DNA of 5,638 bases from an uncultured Lachnospiraceae bacterium (GTDB lineage: Bacteria; Bacillota; Clostridia; Lachnospirales; Lachnospiraceae), in assembly GCA_902766655.1 (NCBI GenBank), contig CACXEL010000241.1, forward strand, positions 1 to 5,638, written 5' to 3'. Below the pieces are notes generated by a model. That model ran no database searches and was not told the DNA's origin. It worked only from the letters and a program-made list of their open reading frames with translations. Positions within the stretch are counted from its first letter, which is position 1. Each line of letters opens with the position of its first letter. Below are positions 1-5,638 of the stretch, piece after piece. The position numbers were made by a program, and so were the translations under genes.

Positions 1-499
1 GGGAAGGATTGAAGATAAAAGCTCCGTCGATCATGCCGACCTGTGTCATCGCGCAGGGGCCGTCAAAGGGGATATCGGAAATGCTGGTTGCCAGAGCGGA
101 GCCGAGCATGGCCACGACCTCGGGATCGCACTCCGGATCGACGGACATGACCAGGTTGTTGAGGGTGACGTCGTTGCGGTAGTCCTTGGGGAACAGTGGG
201 CGCATGGGCCGGTCGATGACGCGGCTGGTCAGGACCGCGTGGGTGCTGGCCTTGCCTTCGCGCTTGTTGAAGCCGCCCGGGAATTTGCCGATGGCGTACA
301 TTTTCTCCTCGAACTCGACAGAGAGCGGGAAGAAGTCGATGCCTTCTCTCGGTGCTTTAGAAGCTGTCGCGGTGGAGAGGACCACAGTATCGCCGTAGTG
401 CATGAAGCAGCAGCCATTGGCCTGCTTGCCCACGCGGCCGATGTCGATGCTGAGAGTCCTGCCGCCAAGTTCCATTGAATAAGTCTTGTATTCTCCCAT
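1..499 (-). CDS. pnp: Polyribonucleotide nucleotidyltransferase (PNPase), N-terminal 166 residues, cut by the window edge
   Basis: PNPase is a trimeric cytoplasmic 3'-5' exoribonuclease that phosphorolyses RNA to nucleoside diphosphates and takes part in mRNA decay. Only the first RNase PH-like domain is present; the second RNase PH core, KH and S1 domains would lie beyond position 1. Visible family wording includes [20 protein letters not shown] (residues 27-46), REGIDFFPL (51-59), [20 protein letters not shown] (64-83), [20 protein letters not shown] (91-110) and a segment ending in SDIPFDGP (141-148). The ATG at 499 is chosen because the family-like sequence begins right after it. An AGAAGG ribosome binding site at 513-508 also lies 8 nt upstream. 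The gene follows rpsO after 140 nt that hold a terminator-like hairpin and a long stem-loop. The frame is intact to the edge. Identification is firm; the truncation comes from the window. Confidence 0.97.
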   Translation of the reverse strand, partial: MGEYKTYSMELGGRTLSIDIGRVGKQANGCCFMHYGDTVVLSTATASKAPREGIDFFPLSVEFEEKMYAIGKFPGGFNKREGKASTHAVLTSRVIDRPMRPLFPKDYRNDVTLNNLVMSVDPECDPEVVAMLGSALATSISDIPFDGPCAMTQVGMIDGAFIFNPS

Positions 500-538
500 T
501 CTTTCTTCCTTCTGGCCGATTGGCCTAAATTGTTGTCC

Positions 539-597
539 TGCGTCATATGCAAGTGGCGCGCCCGGGTATACCGGTCGTCCCATTTACACATGACGCA
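539..597 (-). promoter_or_regulatory. Long imperfect stem-loop in the pnp 5' leader, possible RNase III-type processing site
   Basis: Read on the minus strand, UGCGUCAUGUG (597-587) pairs with CAUAUGACGCA (549-539) over 11 positions, including one G-U pair. The pairing continues inward with small internal loops: UAA with UUG, UGG with CCA, CG with CG, then CCGG with CCGG closing a UAUAC loop. About 23 pairs form in 59 nt, ending about 40 nt before the pnp start. In E. coli a double-stranded stem upstream of pnp is cut by RNase III and then used by PNPase to destabilise its own mRNA. The position here matches, but cleavage or autoregulation in this organism is inference. A second small dyad (GGCC-AATC-GGCC, 525-514) lies between this stem and the pnp ribosome binding site. 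Confidence 0.6.
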
Positions 598-598
598 T

Positions 599-630
599 AA
601 AACTAGAGGGCAGGTATATGCCTGCCCCCT
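599..630 (-). terminator. Terminator-like hairpin after rpsO, probably leaky
   Basis: On the minus strand GGGCAGG (627-621) and CCUGCCC (614-608) form a perfect 7-bp stem around a CAUAUA loop. It extends by a G-U, a G-C and an A-U pair to 630 and 605. After a short AG it is followed by UUUU (602-599) and then AUGCG. The stem is GC-rich and lies 10 nt past the rpsO stop codon, as expected for an intrinsic terminator. The U-tract is only four residues and does not start directly at the stem. I infer partial termination, with read-through supplying pnp transcripts. Confidence 0.65.
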
Positions 631-639
631 TTATTACCT

Positions 640-906
640 TTATTTTCTCAGACCCAGTTTCTCGATCAGCGCACGATAACGCTCGATGTCCCTGTCCTTA
701 AGATAAGCCAGCATTCTGCGTCTCTGGCCTACCAGCTTCAGAAGACCACGGTTGGAATGGAAATCCTTGGGGTTCTTCTTCATATGCTCTGTCAGCTCGC
801 GGATCCTTGCGGTCAGCACAGCGACCTGGACTTCCGGTGAACCTGTGTCGCCCTCGGTGCGGGCATACTCAGCCATAATGGCCTGCTTCTTTTCCTTGTC
901 GATCAT
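640..906 (-). CDS. rpsO: 30S ribosomal protein S15
   Basis: S15 is a primary binding protein of the 30S subunit. It binds the 16S rRNA three-way junction in the central domain and nucleates assembly of the platform. The 88-residue product matches the family length (about 88-89). It shows the signature stretch from [19 protein letters not shown] (residues 17-35) through [20 protein letters not shown] (38-57) to [13 protein letters not shown] (58-70), ending in the typical [10 protein letters not shown]. The ATG at 906 has a strong GGAGGA ribosome binding site at 920-915 with 8-nt spacing, inside an A/U-rich stretch. The stop is TAA. A promoter and a structured leader precede the gene and a terminator-like hairpin follows it, so it can be expressed as its own unit. 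S15 controls its own translation through leader RNA in several bacteria. Confidence 0.98.
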   Translation of the reverse strand: MIDKEKKQAIMAEYARTEGDTGSPEVQVAVLTARIRELTEHMKKNPKDFHSNRGLLKLVGQRRRMLAYLKDRDIERYRALIEKLGLRK

Positions 907-1004
907 TTCTTTTTTCCTCCAAAAATATTATATTCCCGCCTTTCATCAGGCCGCGGTCGGAGTGTCCAACGACCGGATGAAGGTGCCGCTGTCATATACA
1001 GCGT
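907..1004 (-). promoter_or_regulatory. Structured 5' leader of rpsO, candidate S15-responsive RNA
   Basis: This is the predicted untranslated leader of about 98 nt from the rpsO promoter. Its first stem is at the very 5' end: CGCUGU (1003-998) pairs with ACAGCG (992-987) around an AUAUG loop. The second element is composite. CCUUCAUC (983-976) pairs with GAUGAAAGG (947-939) with one bulged A. It encloses the hairpin CGGUCG (975-970)/CGACCG (959-954) with a 10-nt loop, stacked directly on one side and separated by a 6-nt bulge (CGGCCU, 953-948) on the other. A/U-rich sequence and the GGAGGA ribosome binding site follow. CUCC at 962-959 is complementary to GGAG of that site (920-917), which would allow an alternative pairing. 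S15 autoregulation through unrelated leader structures is established in E. coli and Geobacillus. Its operation here is inference. Confidence 0.5.
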
Positions 1005-1009
1005 TTCAC

Positions 1010-1039
1010 AGTATATCATGAGGTCTTTCTTCCAGTCAA
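1010..1039 (-). promoter_or_regulatory. Sigma-A/sigma-70-type promoter driving rpsO (and pnp)
   Basis: On the minus strand the -35 element TTGACT (1039-1034, 5 of 6 consensus bases) and the -10 element TATACT (1015-1010, 5 of 6) are separated by 18 bp. The -10 is preceded by TGA (1018-1016), giving an extended -10 motif TGnTATACT. Transcription would start at about 1006-1003, just at the first leader stem. This is the best promoter match seen in the window. It lies in the ribF-rpsO gap, where an internal operon promoter is expected. Confidence 0.8.
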
Positions 1040-1040
1040 G

Positions 1041-1060
1041 GGCAAAGTGCACACTTTGCC
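1041..1060. repeat. Perfect 9-bp inverted repeat abutting the rpsO -35 element
   Basis: The arms GGCAAAGTG and CACTTTGCC are perfectly complementary across 2 bp and end one base upstream of the -35 hexamer. No T-tract follows on either strand, so a canonical intrinsic terminator is not supported. A regulator binding site at the promoter, or an RNA stem capping the 3' end of the upstream ribF transcript, are both possible. The sequence does not tell which. Confidence 0.6.
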
Positions 1061-1067
1061 AAGGTTT

Positions 1068-1090
1068 CCGGGCGGGCCTCATTTGCCCGG
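1068..1090. repeat. GC-rich inverted repeat just after the ribF stop codon
   Basis: CCGGGC (1090-1085 on the minus strand) pairs with GCCCGG (1073-1068) around an 11-nt loop. A shorter loop is possible with CGGGC and GCCCG. It starts 10 nt past the ribF TGA stop, the usual place for a 3' hairpin, but the following bases (AAACCTTGG) lack a U-tract. It may be a weak or factor-dependent end of the upstream transcript, or only GC-rich chance pairing. Confidence 0.35.
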
Positions 1091-1100
1091 GATCGCCTCC

Positions 1101-2027
1101 TCACTCCTGATTCAGGGGATGACCGGCGAAGTAGGCTTCCCCGTAGCGCCTGTCGTTCATGATTTGTTCCTTGAGATCCTCCACCGAGGGAAATTTCCTC
1201 TCAGGCCGCTCGAAATCCAGAAGTTCCACCTTCTGGCACTCGCCGTAGAGATCCTCGCTGCAGTTGTACAGATAAGTCTCGACGCCGACGAAATGGCCGT
1301 CCACCGTCGGTTTGGTCCCGATATTCGTGATGCCCGCGAATACCTCGCCGTCCACGGTGACCCGCGCGGCGTACACGCCGTTCGGAGGCAGGAGCTTGCC
1401 CTTGCCCGGAATCAGGTTGGTGGTCGGAAAACCGATGGTCCGGCCGACCTGGCGGCCGTGAATGATCCGCCCCGTCACGAAGTAGGTGTAGCCCAGAAGG
1501 CGGCTGACTTCATCCATCCGCCCCTCCTCCAGGGCCTTGCGGATCCGGGTACTGGAGACGGGGTCGCCGTCCATTTTCACCTTGGGTACCACATCCACGG
1601 TAAAGCCCAGCCGCTTTCCCAGTTCCACCAGCATGGCAGCGTCGCCGCGGCGCCGGTAGCCGAACCGGAAATCGTCTCCCACGACCAGGTGGACCGCCTT
1701 GAGGCTGTCGACCAGGACGTCTCTCACGAAGGTCTCCGGCTCCATCTGGATGATCTCGGGGACAAAGGGGCACTCGATCAGGGTGTGTACGCCCATATCC
1801 TCCAGCATTATCCGGCGCTCCTCGTCGGTCAGCAAGGACACGGAGGCAGCGGAAAGACGGAAGACGATGCTTCGCGGAAAACTCCCGCTCCGGAGTCTCT
1901 CCCCGGTCTTGTCCAGGACCCGGTGAATCAGCGCCTGATGGCCGAGGTGCAGGCCATCGAATTTGCCCAGCGTGATGACGGCAGGCTTCTCAGAAGAAAA
2001 ATCGATTGTGTCTTTTATTACAAGCAT
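1101..2027 (-). CDS. ribF: Bifunctional riboflavin kinase / FAD synthetase
   Basis: RibF phosphorylates riboflavin to FMN and then adenylylates FMN to FAD in the cytoplasm. The 308-residue length is typical. The N-terminal nucleotidyltransferase domain (about 1-180) shows GKFDGLHLGH (21-30, the HxGH nucleotide-binding motif), GDDFRFG (117-123) and SSTRIR (158-163). The C-terminal riboflavin kinase domain (about 181-305) shows GRTIGFPTTN (195-204), GVYAARV (217-223), NIGTKPT (235-241), the likely catalytic Glu250 in GVETYLYN, DLYG (259-262) and KFPSVEDLKEQI (278-289). The usual DFD-like segment after that glutamate reads NCSEDLYG here, a mild variation. The ATG at 2027 has a GGAGGG ribosome binding site at 2039-2034 with 6-nt spacing. 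A small hairpin, GGCT-AAAAA-AGCC (2052-2040), directly abuts that site. truB ends 33 nt upstream, so cotranscription with the upstream genes is likely. Confidence 0.97.
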   Translation of the reverse strand: MLVIKDTIDFSSEKPAVITLGKFDGLHLGHQALIHRVLDKTGERLRSGSFPRSIVFRLSAASVSLLTDEERRIMLEDMGVHTLIECPFVPEIIQMEPETFVRDVLVDSLKAVHLVVGDDFRFGYRRRGDAAMLVELGKRLGFTVDVVPKVKMDGDPVSSTRIRKALEEGRMDEVSRLLGYTYFVTGRIIHGRQVGRTIGFPTTNLIPGKGKLLPPNGVYAARVTVDGEVFAGITNIGTKPTVDGHFVGVETYLYNCSEDLYGECQKVELLDFERPERKFPSVEDLKEQIMNDRRYGEAYFAGHPLNQE

Positions 2028-2060
2028 AAATATCCCTCCGGCTTTTTTAGCCTGCTGCGG

Positions 2061-2951
2061 TCACTGGGCCACCTCACAGAACATTTTCACCGGCTTCATG
2101 AGCTGCCCGTCCCTCCGGTAAATGCCGATAAACTCTCCGGCGGCATCGTACATTCTCAGCTCCGAGCCGTCCTCGATGGCAGCCGGGTCCCCCGGCGCGA
2201 TGGCATTGCCGTTCCTCAGGGCGGGCGAGAACTCCTGCGCCGCCTCAAAGCGCGGCAGGTCCCGGTAGAAGTGGTCGATCGGTAAAATGAAATCCCTCTC
2301 GCCCCGCTCCATCCTCCGGGCGATCTCGTCGATGGTCAGGCTGTCCTCCAGGCAGAAATCATCCACCCGGGTCCTGATGAGGGCCGACATGGCCGCGCCG
2401 CAGCCCAGCTTCCGACCGATATCCTCACAGAGAGTGCGTATGTAGGCGCCCCTGGTGCAGGTGACCCGGAACCGGGCCCTGGGCAGGTCCACGGAAAGGA
2501 CCTCCATGCCGCTGAATTCGACGGGCCGCGTGGGCCGCTCCACCTCTATGCCCTTCCTGGCCAGTTCGTAGAGCCGGCGCCCGCCGACCCAAACGGCCGA
2601 GTACATGGGCGGAAGCTGCTCGCCCTTCCCTTCAAAGGAGAGGATGGCTTCCCTCAGCTCCTCTTCGGAAACTGTCACAGGGTGCTCCTCAAGGATCTTT
2701 CCCGTGGTGTCCTGGGTGTCGGTAATGATTCCCAGCACCAGCTCCGCCTCATAGGTCTTGGTGCCTCCCGTCAGCGTCTCCACCAGCCGCGTCGCCTTCC
2801 CCAGGCAGATGGGCAGAACGCCCTCCGCGTCCGGGTCCAGCGTGCCGGTGTGCCCGATCTTCTTCTGCCCAAAAACATGCCGCAGTCTGGCGACTACGGC
2901 AAATGAAGTCATTCCCTTTTCTTTTCGAACGTTGACAACTCCGTTATACAT
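2061..2951 (-). CDS. truB: tRNA pseudouridine(55) synthase
   Basis: TruB isomerises uridine 55 in the T-loop of nearly all tRNAs to pseudouridine and also acts as a tRNA folding chaperone. The 296-residue protein has the catalytic block KIGHTGTLDPDAEGVLPICL (31-50), with catalytic Asp39 in the LDP triplet. KTYEAELVLG (65-74), QLPPMYSAVWVGGRRLYELA (112-131) and CTRGAYIRTLCEDIGRKLG (165-183) follow. A C-terminal PUA-like segment (about 230-290) is also visible. The frame is open upstream to 3029, but the ATG at 2951 is chosen for two reasons: the family-typical start (MYNGVVNVRKEKGMTS) begins there, and GGAGGA lies at 2962-2957, 5 nt away. The start overlaps the nrnA stop by 8 nt (ATGTATAA), which implies translational coupling. 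Confidence 0.96.
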   Translation of the reverse strand: MYNGVVNVRKEKGMTSFAVVARLRHVFGQKKIGHTGTLDPDAEGVLPICLGKATRLVETLTGGTKTYEAELVLGIITDTQDTTGKILEEHPVTVSEEELREAILSFEGKGEQLPPMYSAVWVGGRRLYELARKGIEVERPTRPVEFSGMEVLSVDLPRARFRVTCTRGAYIRTLCEDIGRKLGCGAAMSALIRTRVDDFCLEDSLTIDEIARRMERGERDFILPIDHFYRDLPRFEAAQEFSPALRNGNAIAPGDPAAIEDGSELRMYDAAGEFIGIYRRDGQLMKPVKMFCEVAQ

Positions 2952-3909
2952 CGCTCTCCTCCAGCATGTCGGCGACAGCCTCCAGTACTTCCGCGAGCAG
3001 TGCAGGCGCACTACCGCGCAGCGTCGCACCGGCCGCCTTCACGTGGCCGCCCCCGCCGTAGCGGGCTGCCAGCTTCGCCGAATCCAGGCCGCTGTTGCTC
3101 CTCAGGGAAAGCTTGAAGGTTCCGGGCTCCGTCTCGTAGAGGAAGATGGCCAGGGCCGTGCCCGTGGTCTGTCTCAGAACAGCCACGACATTGCCGGTAT
3201 CCTTGGCCTCAACGCCGAAACGGGCCATATCGTTCTGGGTGCAGACGGAAGCCACCACCCGGCCGTCCAGATAGAGACGGCTGGTCTCCAGGCACCAGCC
3301 GAGGATCCTCTGCTGACCGAAGGTGGCCGCAGTGAAGGAGTCCTCTATGATTCTTGTATGAGCCACGCCCTTGCCGATCAGGCGGGCGCCAGCCTCCATG
3401 GTCCGGCGCGTCACATTGCTGTACTGGAAAACGCCGGTGTCGTGGATAAGGCCGGTGTAGAGAGCCGTAGCGATGGGCAGATCTATTTTTTCCTCGTCAA
3501 AGAGGTAAAAGAGTACCTCCGCGCAGGAGGAGGCATCGGGCTCGACCCATGTCTCGTCCGCATAATGGGTGTTGCTCACGTGATGGTCTATGGAAAGTGT
3601 CTTCCCGGCCGCCTCAAAAAGGGCGGCTCCGCATCCGATCCGGTCGACGGAACTGGTGTCACAGGTGATCATAAGATCGGGCGACCAGGGCTCGGGTTCT
3701 GTGAAGGAGACCTCTTCCATGACGTCCATGAACATAAGATCGTCGGTAGGGCGGGCCAGATAGAGGGTCAGCTCCAGCTCCGGCCGCGTCTTCTTCAGAT
3801 ACAGATATAGGGCGCAGGTCGAGCCGACGCAGTCGCCGTCGGGGTTCACGTGACCGGCAATGGCGACGGTACGGATCCCCTCGGGCAGCAGGTCATTCAA
3901 TGTCTTCAT
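2944..3909 (-). CDS. nrnA: DHH/DHHA1-family phosphoesterase, nanoRNase / pAp phosphatase
   Basis: NrnA-type enzymes degrade 2-5-nt RNAs left by larger exoribonucleases and in several bacteria dephosphorylate 3'-phosphoadenosine 5'-phosphate. The 321-residue product has all DHH metal-binding motifs: HVNPDGD (20-26), Asp84 in TCDTS, the DHH triad (108-110) and Asp157 in LIHDTG. The C-terminal DHHA1 domain ends with the substrate-binding signature from SLRSNSGLDSAKLA to GGGGHVKAAG (285-294). The ATG at 3909 gives the family-like N-terminus MKTLNDLL and overlaps rbfA by 17 nt. An in-frame GTG at 3921 is an alternative that would add four residues. Position between rbfA and truB is standard in Firmicutes. 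Whether this enzyme prefers nanoRNA, pAp or a cyclic dinucleotide-derived pNpN cannot be read from sequence alone. Confidence 0.93.
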   Translation of the reverse strand: MKTLNDLLPEGIRTVAIAGHVNPDGDCVGSTCALYLYLKKTRPELELTLYLARPTDDLMFMDVMEEVSFTEPEPWSPDLMITCDTSSVDRIGCGAALFEAAGKTLSIDHHVSNTHYADETWVEPDASSCAEVLFYLFDEEKIDLPIATALYTGLIHDTGVFQYSNVTRRTMEAGARLIGKGVAHTRIIEDSFTAATFGQQRILGWCLETSRLYLDGRVVASVCTQNDMARFGVEAKDTGNVVAVLRQTTGTALAIFLYETEPGTFKLSLRSNSGLDSAKLAARYGGGGHVKAAGATLRGSAPALLAEVLEAVADMLEESDV

Positions 3910-4264
3910 TTCTCTCACCACTCATGACCTCATCAATCAGATGGGACATCTCCACTCCCCGCTCGATGGAGCGGTCAAGCCGGAAGGTCAGTTCGGGGGT
4001 GTTTCTTAAGTTCAGCGAGTGGGCCAGCTCCCGCCGGATATAGCCCGCTGCGCTGTTCAGACCTGCCATGGTCTCGTTCCGGGCCTCTTCGTCGCCCAGG
4101 ACACTGACGTAGACCTTGCAGGTCTTCAGGTCCGTGGCCACGACCGCGTCTACGACGCTGGTCATGACCGCGATGCGGGGATCCTTGAGGTCGCGGATGA
4201 TGCGCGAAAGCTCATGGGCGACCTCCTGGTTGACCCGCAGGTTCTTAGCACTGTTCTTTCTCAT
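3893..4264 (-). CDS. rbfA: 30S ribosome-binding factor A
   Basis: RbfA binds free 30S subunits late in assembly, near the 5' helix of 16S rRNA, and is needed for 17S rRNA processing and growth in the cold. The 123-residue length is typical. The N-terminal [19 protein letters not shown] (27-30), [10 protein letters not shown] (51-60), the KH-like helix-kink-helix [12 protein letters not shown] (69-80) and [20 protein letters not shown] (84-103) are all family features. Its ATG overlaps the infB TGA as ATGA (4 nt). A GAGGT ribosome binding site lies inside the infB end, about 9 nt upstream. This argues for coupled translation of IF2 and RbfA. Confidence 0.97.
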   Translation of the reverse strand: MRKNSAKNLRVNQEVAHELSRIIRDLKDPRIAVMTSVVDAVVATDLKTCKVYVSVLGDEEARNETMAGLNSAAGYIRRELAHSLNLRNTPELTFRLDRSIERGVEMSHLIDEVMSGERNEDIE

Positions 4265-5638
4265 TCTCTGGGTACCTCTACCATGGTATAGGCCTCGACG
4301 GTGTCCTCCACGGCAAAATCACCCCAGTCCTTAAAGACAAGACCGCACTCGAAGCCCTCGCGGACTTCCTTGACATCGTCCTTGAAGCGCTTGAGGGACT
4401 CAAGCTGACCCTCGTAGAGCTTCTCGCTGCCGCGGAAGACGCGGATCTTGCAGTTGCGCTGGAACGTGCCGTCCTTGACGTAGGAGCCGGCGATGTTGCC
4501 GGTCTTGGAGGACTTGAAGATCTGGCGGATCTCGGCGTGGCCGAGCACCTTCTCCTCATACACGGCTGCCCGCATGCCCTTGATGGCACGCTCGACATCC
4601 TCGATGGCCTCGTAAATGACGTTGTACAGGTGGACATCCACCTTCTGGGTATCGGCGATGGACTTGGCCGTGGCGTCGATCCGGACGTTGAAGCCGATGA
4701 TGACCGCGTTGGAGGCACTGGCCAGGGCCACATCGGACTCGGTGATCGTGCCTACGCCGCCATGGATGACCTTGACCACGACCTCCTCGTTGGAGAGCTT
4801 GACCAGACTCTGGCGGACTGCCTCCACGGAGCCCTGAACGTCGGCCTTGACGACCAGCGGCAGCTCCTTGAGGGAGCCTTCCTTGATCTGGTTGAAGACG
4901 TCCTCCAGGGACATCTGGGTCTTGGTGGACTCGATCAAAGTCTTCTTGTCCTCGGCGATGAAGGTCTGCGCAAAGGCCTTGGCCTCCTTGTCGGAATCCA
5001 GGGACACCAGGACCTCGCCGGCGCCGGGGACGGAGGAGAGACCGATGATCTCGACGGGCATGGACGGCGTGGCCTTCTGGAGACGTTTGCCGTTCTCGTC
5101 GGTCATGGCGCGGACCTTGCCGGAGGCGGAACCGCAGGCAATGAAGTCGCCCTGGTGCAGGGTGCCCTTCTGGATCAGGATCGTGGCCACCGGACCGCGT
5201 CCCTTGTCCAGCTTGGCCTCCAGCACAAGGCCGCGGGCCTTGCGGTTGGGGTTGGCCTTGAGCTCGGCCACCTCAGCAGTCAGAAGGATCATTTCCAGAA
5301 GGTTGTCAATGCCCTCGTGGGTCTTGGCGGATACCGGGCAGAAGACCGTGGAACCGCCCCAGTCCTCAGCAACCAGGCCGTACTCGGTCAGCTCCTGCTT
5401 GACGCGCTCGACGTTGGCGCCCGGCTTATCGATCTTGTTGATGGCCACGATGATCTCGACGCCCGCAGCCTTGGCGTGGTTGATGGCCTCAATGGTCTGG
5501 GGCATGACGCCGTCGTCAGCCGCCACCACGAGGACAGCGATATCTGTGGAATTGGCTCCGCGCATACGCATGGCCGTGAAGGCCTCATGGCCCGGTGTGT
5601 CGAGGAAGGTGATCTTCTCTCCGTTCACGGTGACCATA
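4261..5638 (-). CDS. infB: Translation initiation factor IF-2, C-terminal 458 residues, 5' end outside the window
   Basis: IF2 is the GTPase that places initiator fMet-tRNA on the 30S subunit and promotes subunit joining. The visible part begins inside the G domain, after the G1 P-loop. It shows [18 protein letters not shown] (11-28 of the visible part, G3), NKID (67-70, G4) and SAK (103-105, G5). Domains II and III follow, then the C-terminal C1/C2 region. That region includes a segment from [13 protein letters not shown] to [19 protein letters not shown], and the fMet-tRNA-binding C2 end [22 protein letters not shown]. The ATG at 5637 is an internal methionine, not the start, because G1 and the N-terminal extension are missing. 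The stop TGA overlaps the rbfA start. The G3 flank MRMRGA differs slightly from the common MRARGA. Confidence 0.97.
   Translation of the reverse strand, partial: MVTVNGEKITFLDTPGHEAFTAMRMRGANSTDIAVLVVAADDGVMPQTIEAINHAKAAGVEIIVAINKIDKPGANVERVKQELTEYGLVAEDWGGSTVFCPVSAKTHEGIDNLLEMILLTAEVAELKANPNRKARGLVLEAKLDKGRGPVATILIQKGTLHQGDFIACGSASGKVRAMTDENGKRLQKATPSMPVEIIGLSSVPGAGEVLVSLDSDKEAKAFAQTFIAEDKKTLIESTKTQMSLEDVFNQIKEGSLKELPLVVKADVQGSVEAVRQSLVKLSNEEVVVKVIHGGVGTITESDVALASASNAVIIGFNVRIDATAKSIADTQKVDVHLYNVIYEAIEDVERAIKGMRAAVYEEKVLGHAEIRQIFKSSKTGNIAGSYVKDGTFQRNCKIRVFRGSEKLYEGQLESLKRFKDDVKEVREGFECGLVFKDWGDFAVEDTVEAYTMVEVPRE

Noticed and set aside
527..556. Possible pnp promoter with TTGCAT as the -35 element
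   Set aside because: The hexamer about 17 bp downstream is TTTAGG, a poor -10, and the TTGCAT lies within the long stem-loop whose pairing explains it.
544..575. Cluster of 6-8-bp palindromes (CATATG, GGCGCGCC, CCCGGG, GTATAC, ACCGGT) that looks like a cloning polylinker
   Set aside because: They fall inside a natural self-complementary hairpin in the normal rpsO-pnp gap, with intact native flanks and no vector-like sequence, so chance and dyad structure explain them.
229..591. Minus-strand 120-codon frame overlapping the start of pnp
   Set aside because: It is a frame-shifted shadow of pnp, low in complexity (Ser/Ala/Arg-rich) and without a ribosome binding site, while the pnp frame matches the family throughout.
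927..932. Perfect TATAAT hexamer on the minus strand just before the rpsO ribosome binding site
   Set aside because: The sequence about 17 bp upstream is CGCGGC, unlike a -35 element, there is no TG extension, and a start there would fall within the ribosome binding site. An A/U-rich translation enhancer is a simpler reading.
1047..2285. Long plus-strand open frame (412 codons) antisense to ribF and the end of truB
   Set aside because: It is the reverse-strand shadow of well-identified genes in GC-rich DNA. It shows no recognisable domain, and its apparent start lies in the rpsO promoter region without a convincing ribosome binding site.
2952..3029. N-terminal extension of truB upstream to 3029
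   Set aside because: The extension lies fully within nrnA, is rich in Arg, Cys and Trp unlike TruB, and the ATG at 2951 has an ideal ribosome binding site and a family-typical start.
2758..3810. Plus-strand open frame (350 codons) antisense to truB and nrnA
   Set aside because: Both genes on the minus strand carry complete family motifs. The antisense frame has no recognisable protein features and is explained by codon bias of the real genes.

Overview
The window is a conserved housekeeping block for translation and RNA metabolism, read entirely from the minus strand. In transcription order (right to left) it holds infB (3' part only), rbfA, nrnA, truB, ribF, rpsO and pnp (5' part only). The order, the high but not extreme GC content, and protein wording such as the RbfA N-terminus [12 protein letters not shown] and the PNPase N-terminal half suggest a GC-rich member of the Clostridia, probably close to Lachnospiraceae. 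That placement is inferred from remembered family sequences, not from a search. I see no mobile element, CRISPR array, tRNA or rRNA, and no sign of horizontal transfer.

Right part (5638-2061): infB, rbfA, nrnA and truB are packed with overlaps of 4, 17 and 8 nt, so they are very likely cotranscribed and translationally coupled. They encode initiation factor 2, a 30S maturation factor, a DHH-family nanoRNase/pAp phosphatase and the tRNA U55 pseudouridine synthase. ribF (FMN/FAD synthesis) follows after 33 nt and is the only member with no direct role in RNA or translation.

Middle (1100-907): the gap between ribF and rpsO holds most of the regulatory signal. It contains two GC-rich inverted repeats, then a near-consensus sigma-A-type promoter with an extended -10 element. 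After the promoter comes a roughly 98-nt leader that folds into two stem-loops before a strong ribosome binding site. rpsO therefore probably has its own transcription start and a structured leader, possibly for S15 autoregulation.

Left part (906-1): rpsO is followed by a terminator-like hairpin with a weak U-tract. Next comes a 59-nt imperfect hairpin, then pnp with a good ribosome binding site. This resembles the rpsO-pnp arrangement of E. coli, where a leaky terminator and an RNase III-processed stem precede pnp. The genes link ribosome assembly and initiation (IF2, RbfA, S15), tRNA modification (TruB) and RNA decay: PNPase shortens RNA and NrnA removes the residual short oligonucleotides.

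No gene-level novelty was found. The points worth checking are the RNA and promoter elements around rpsO and pnp.
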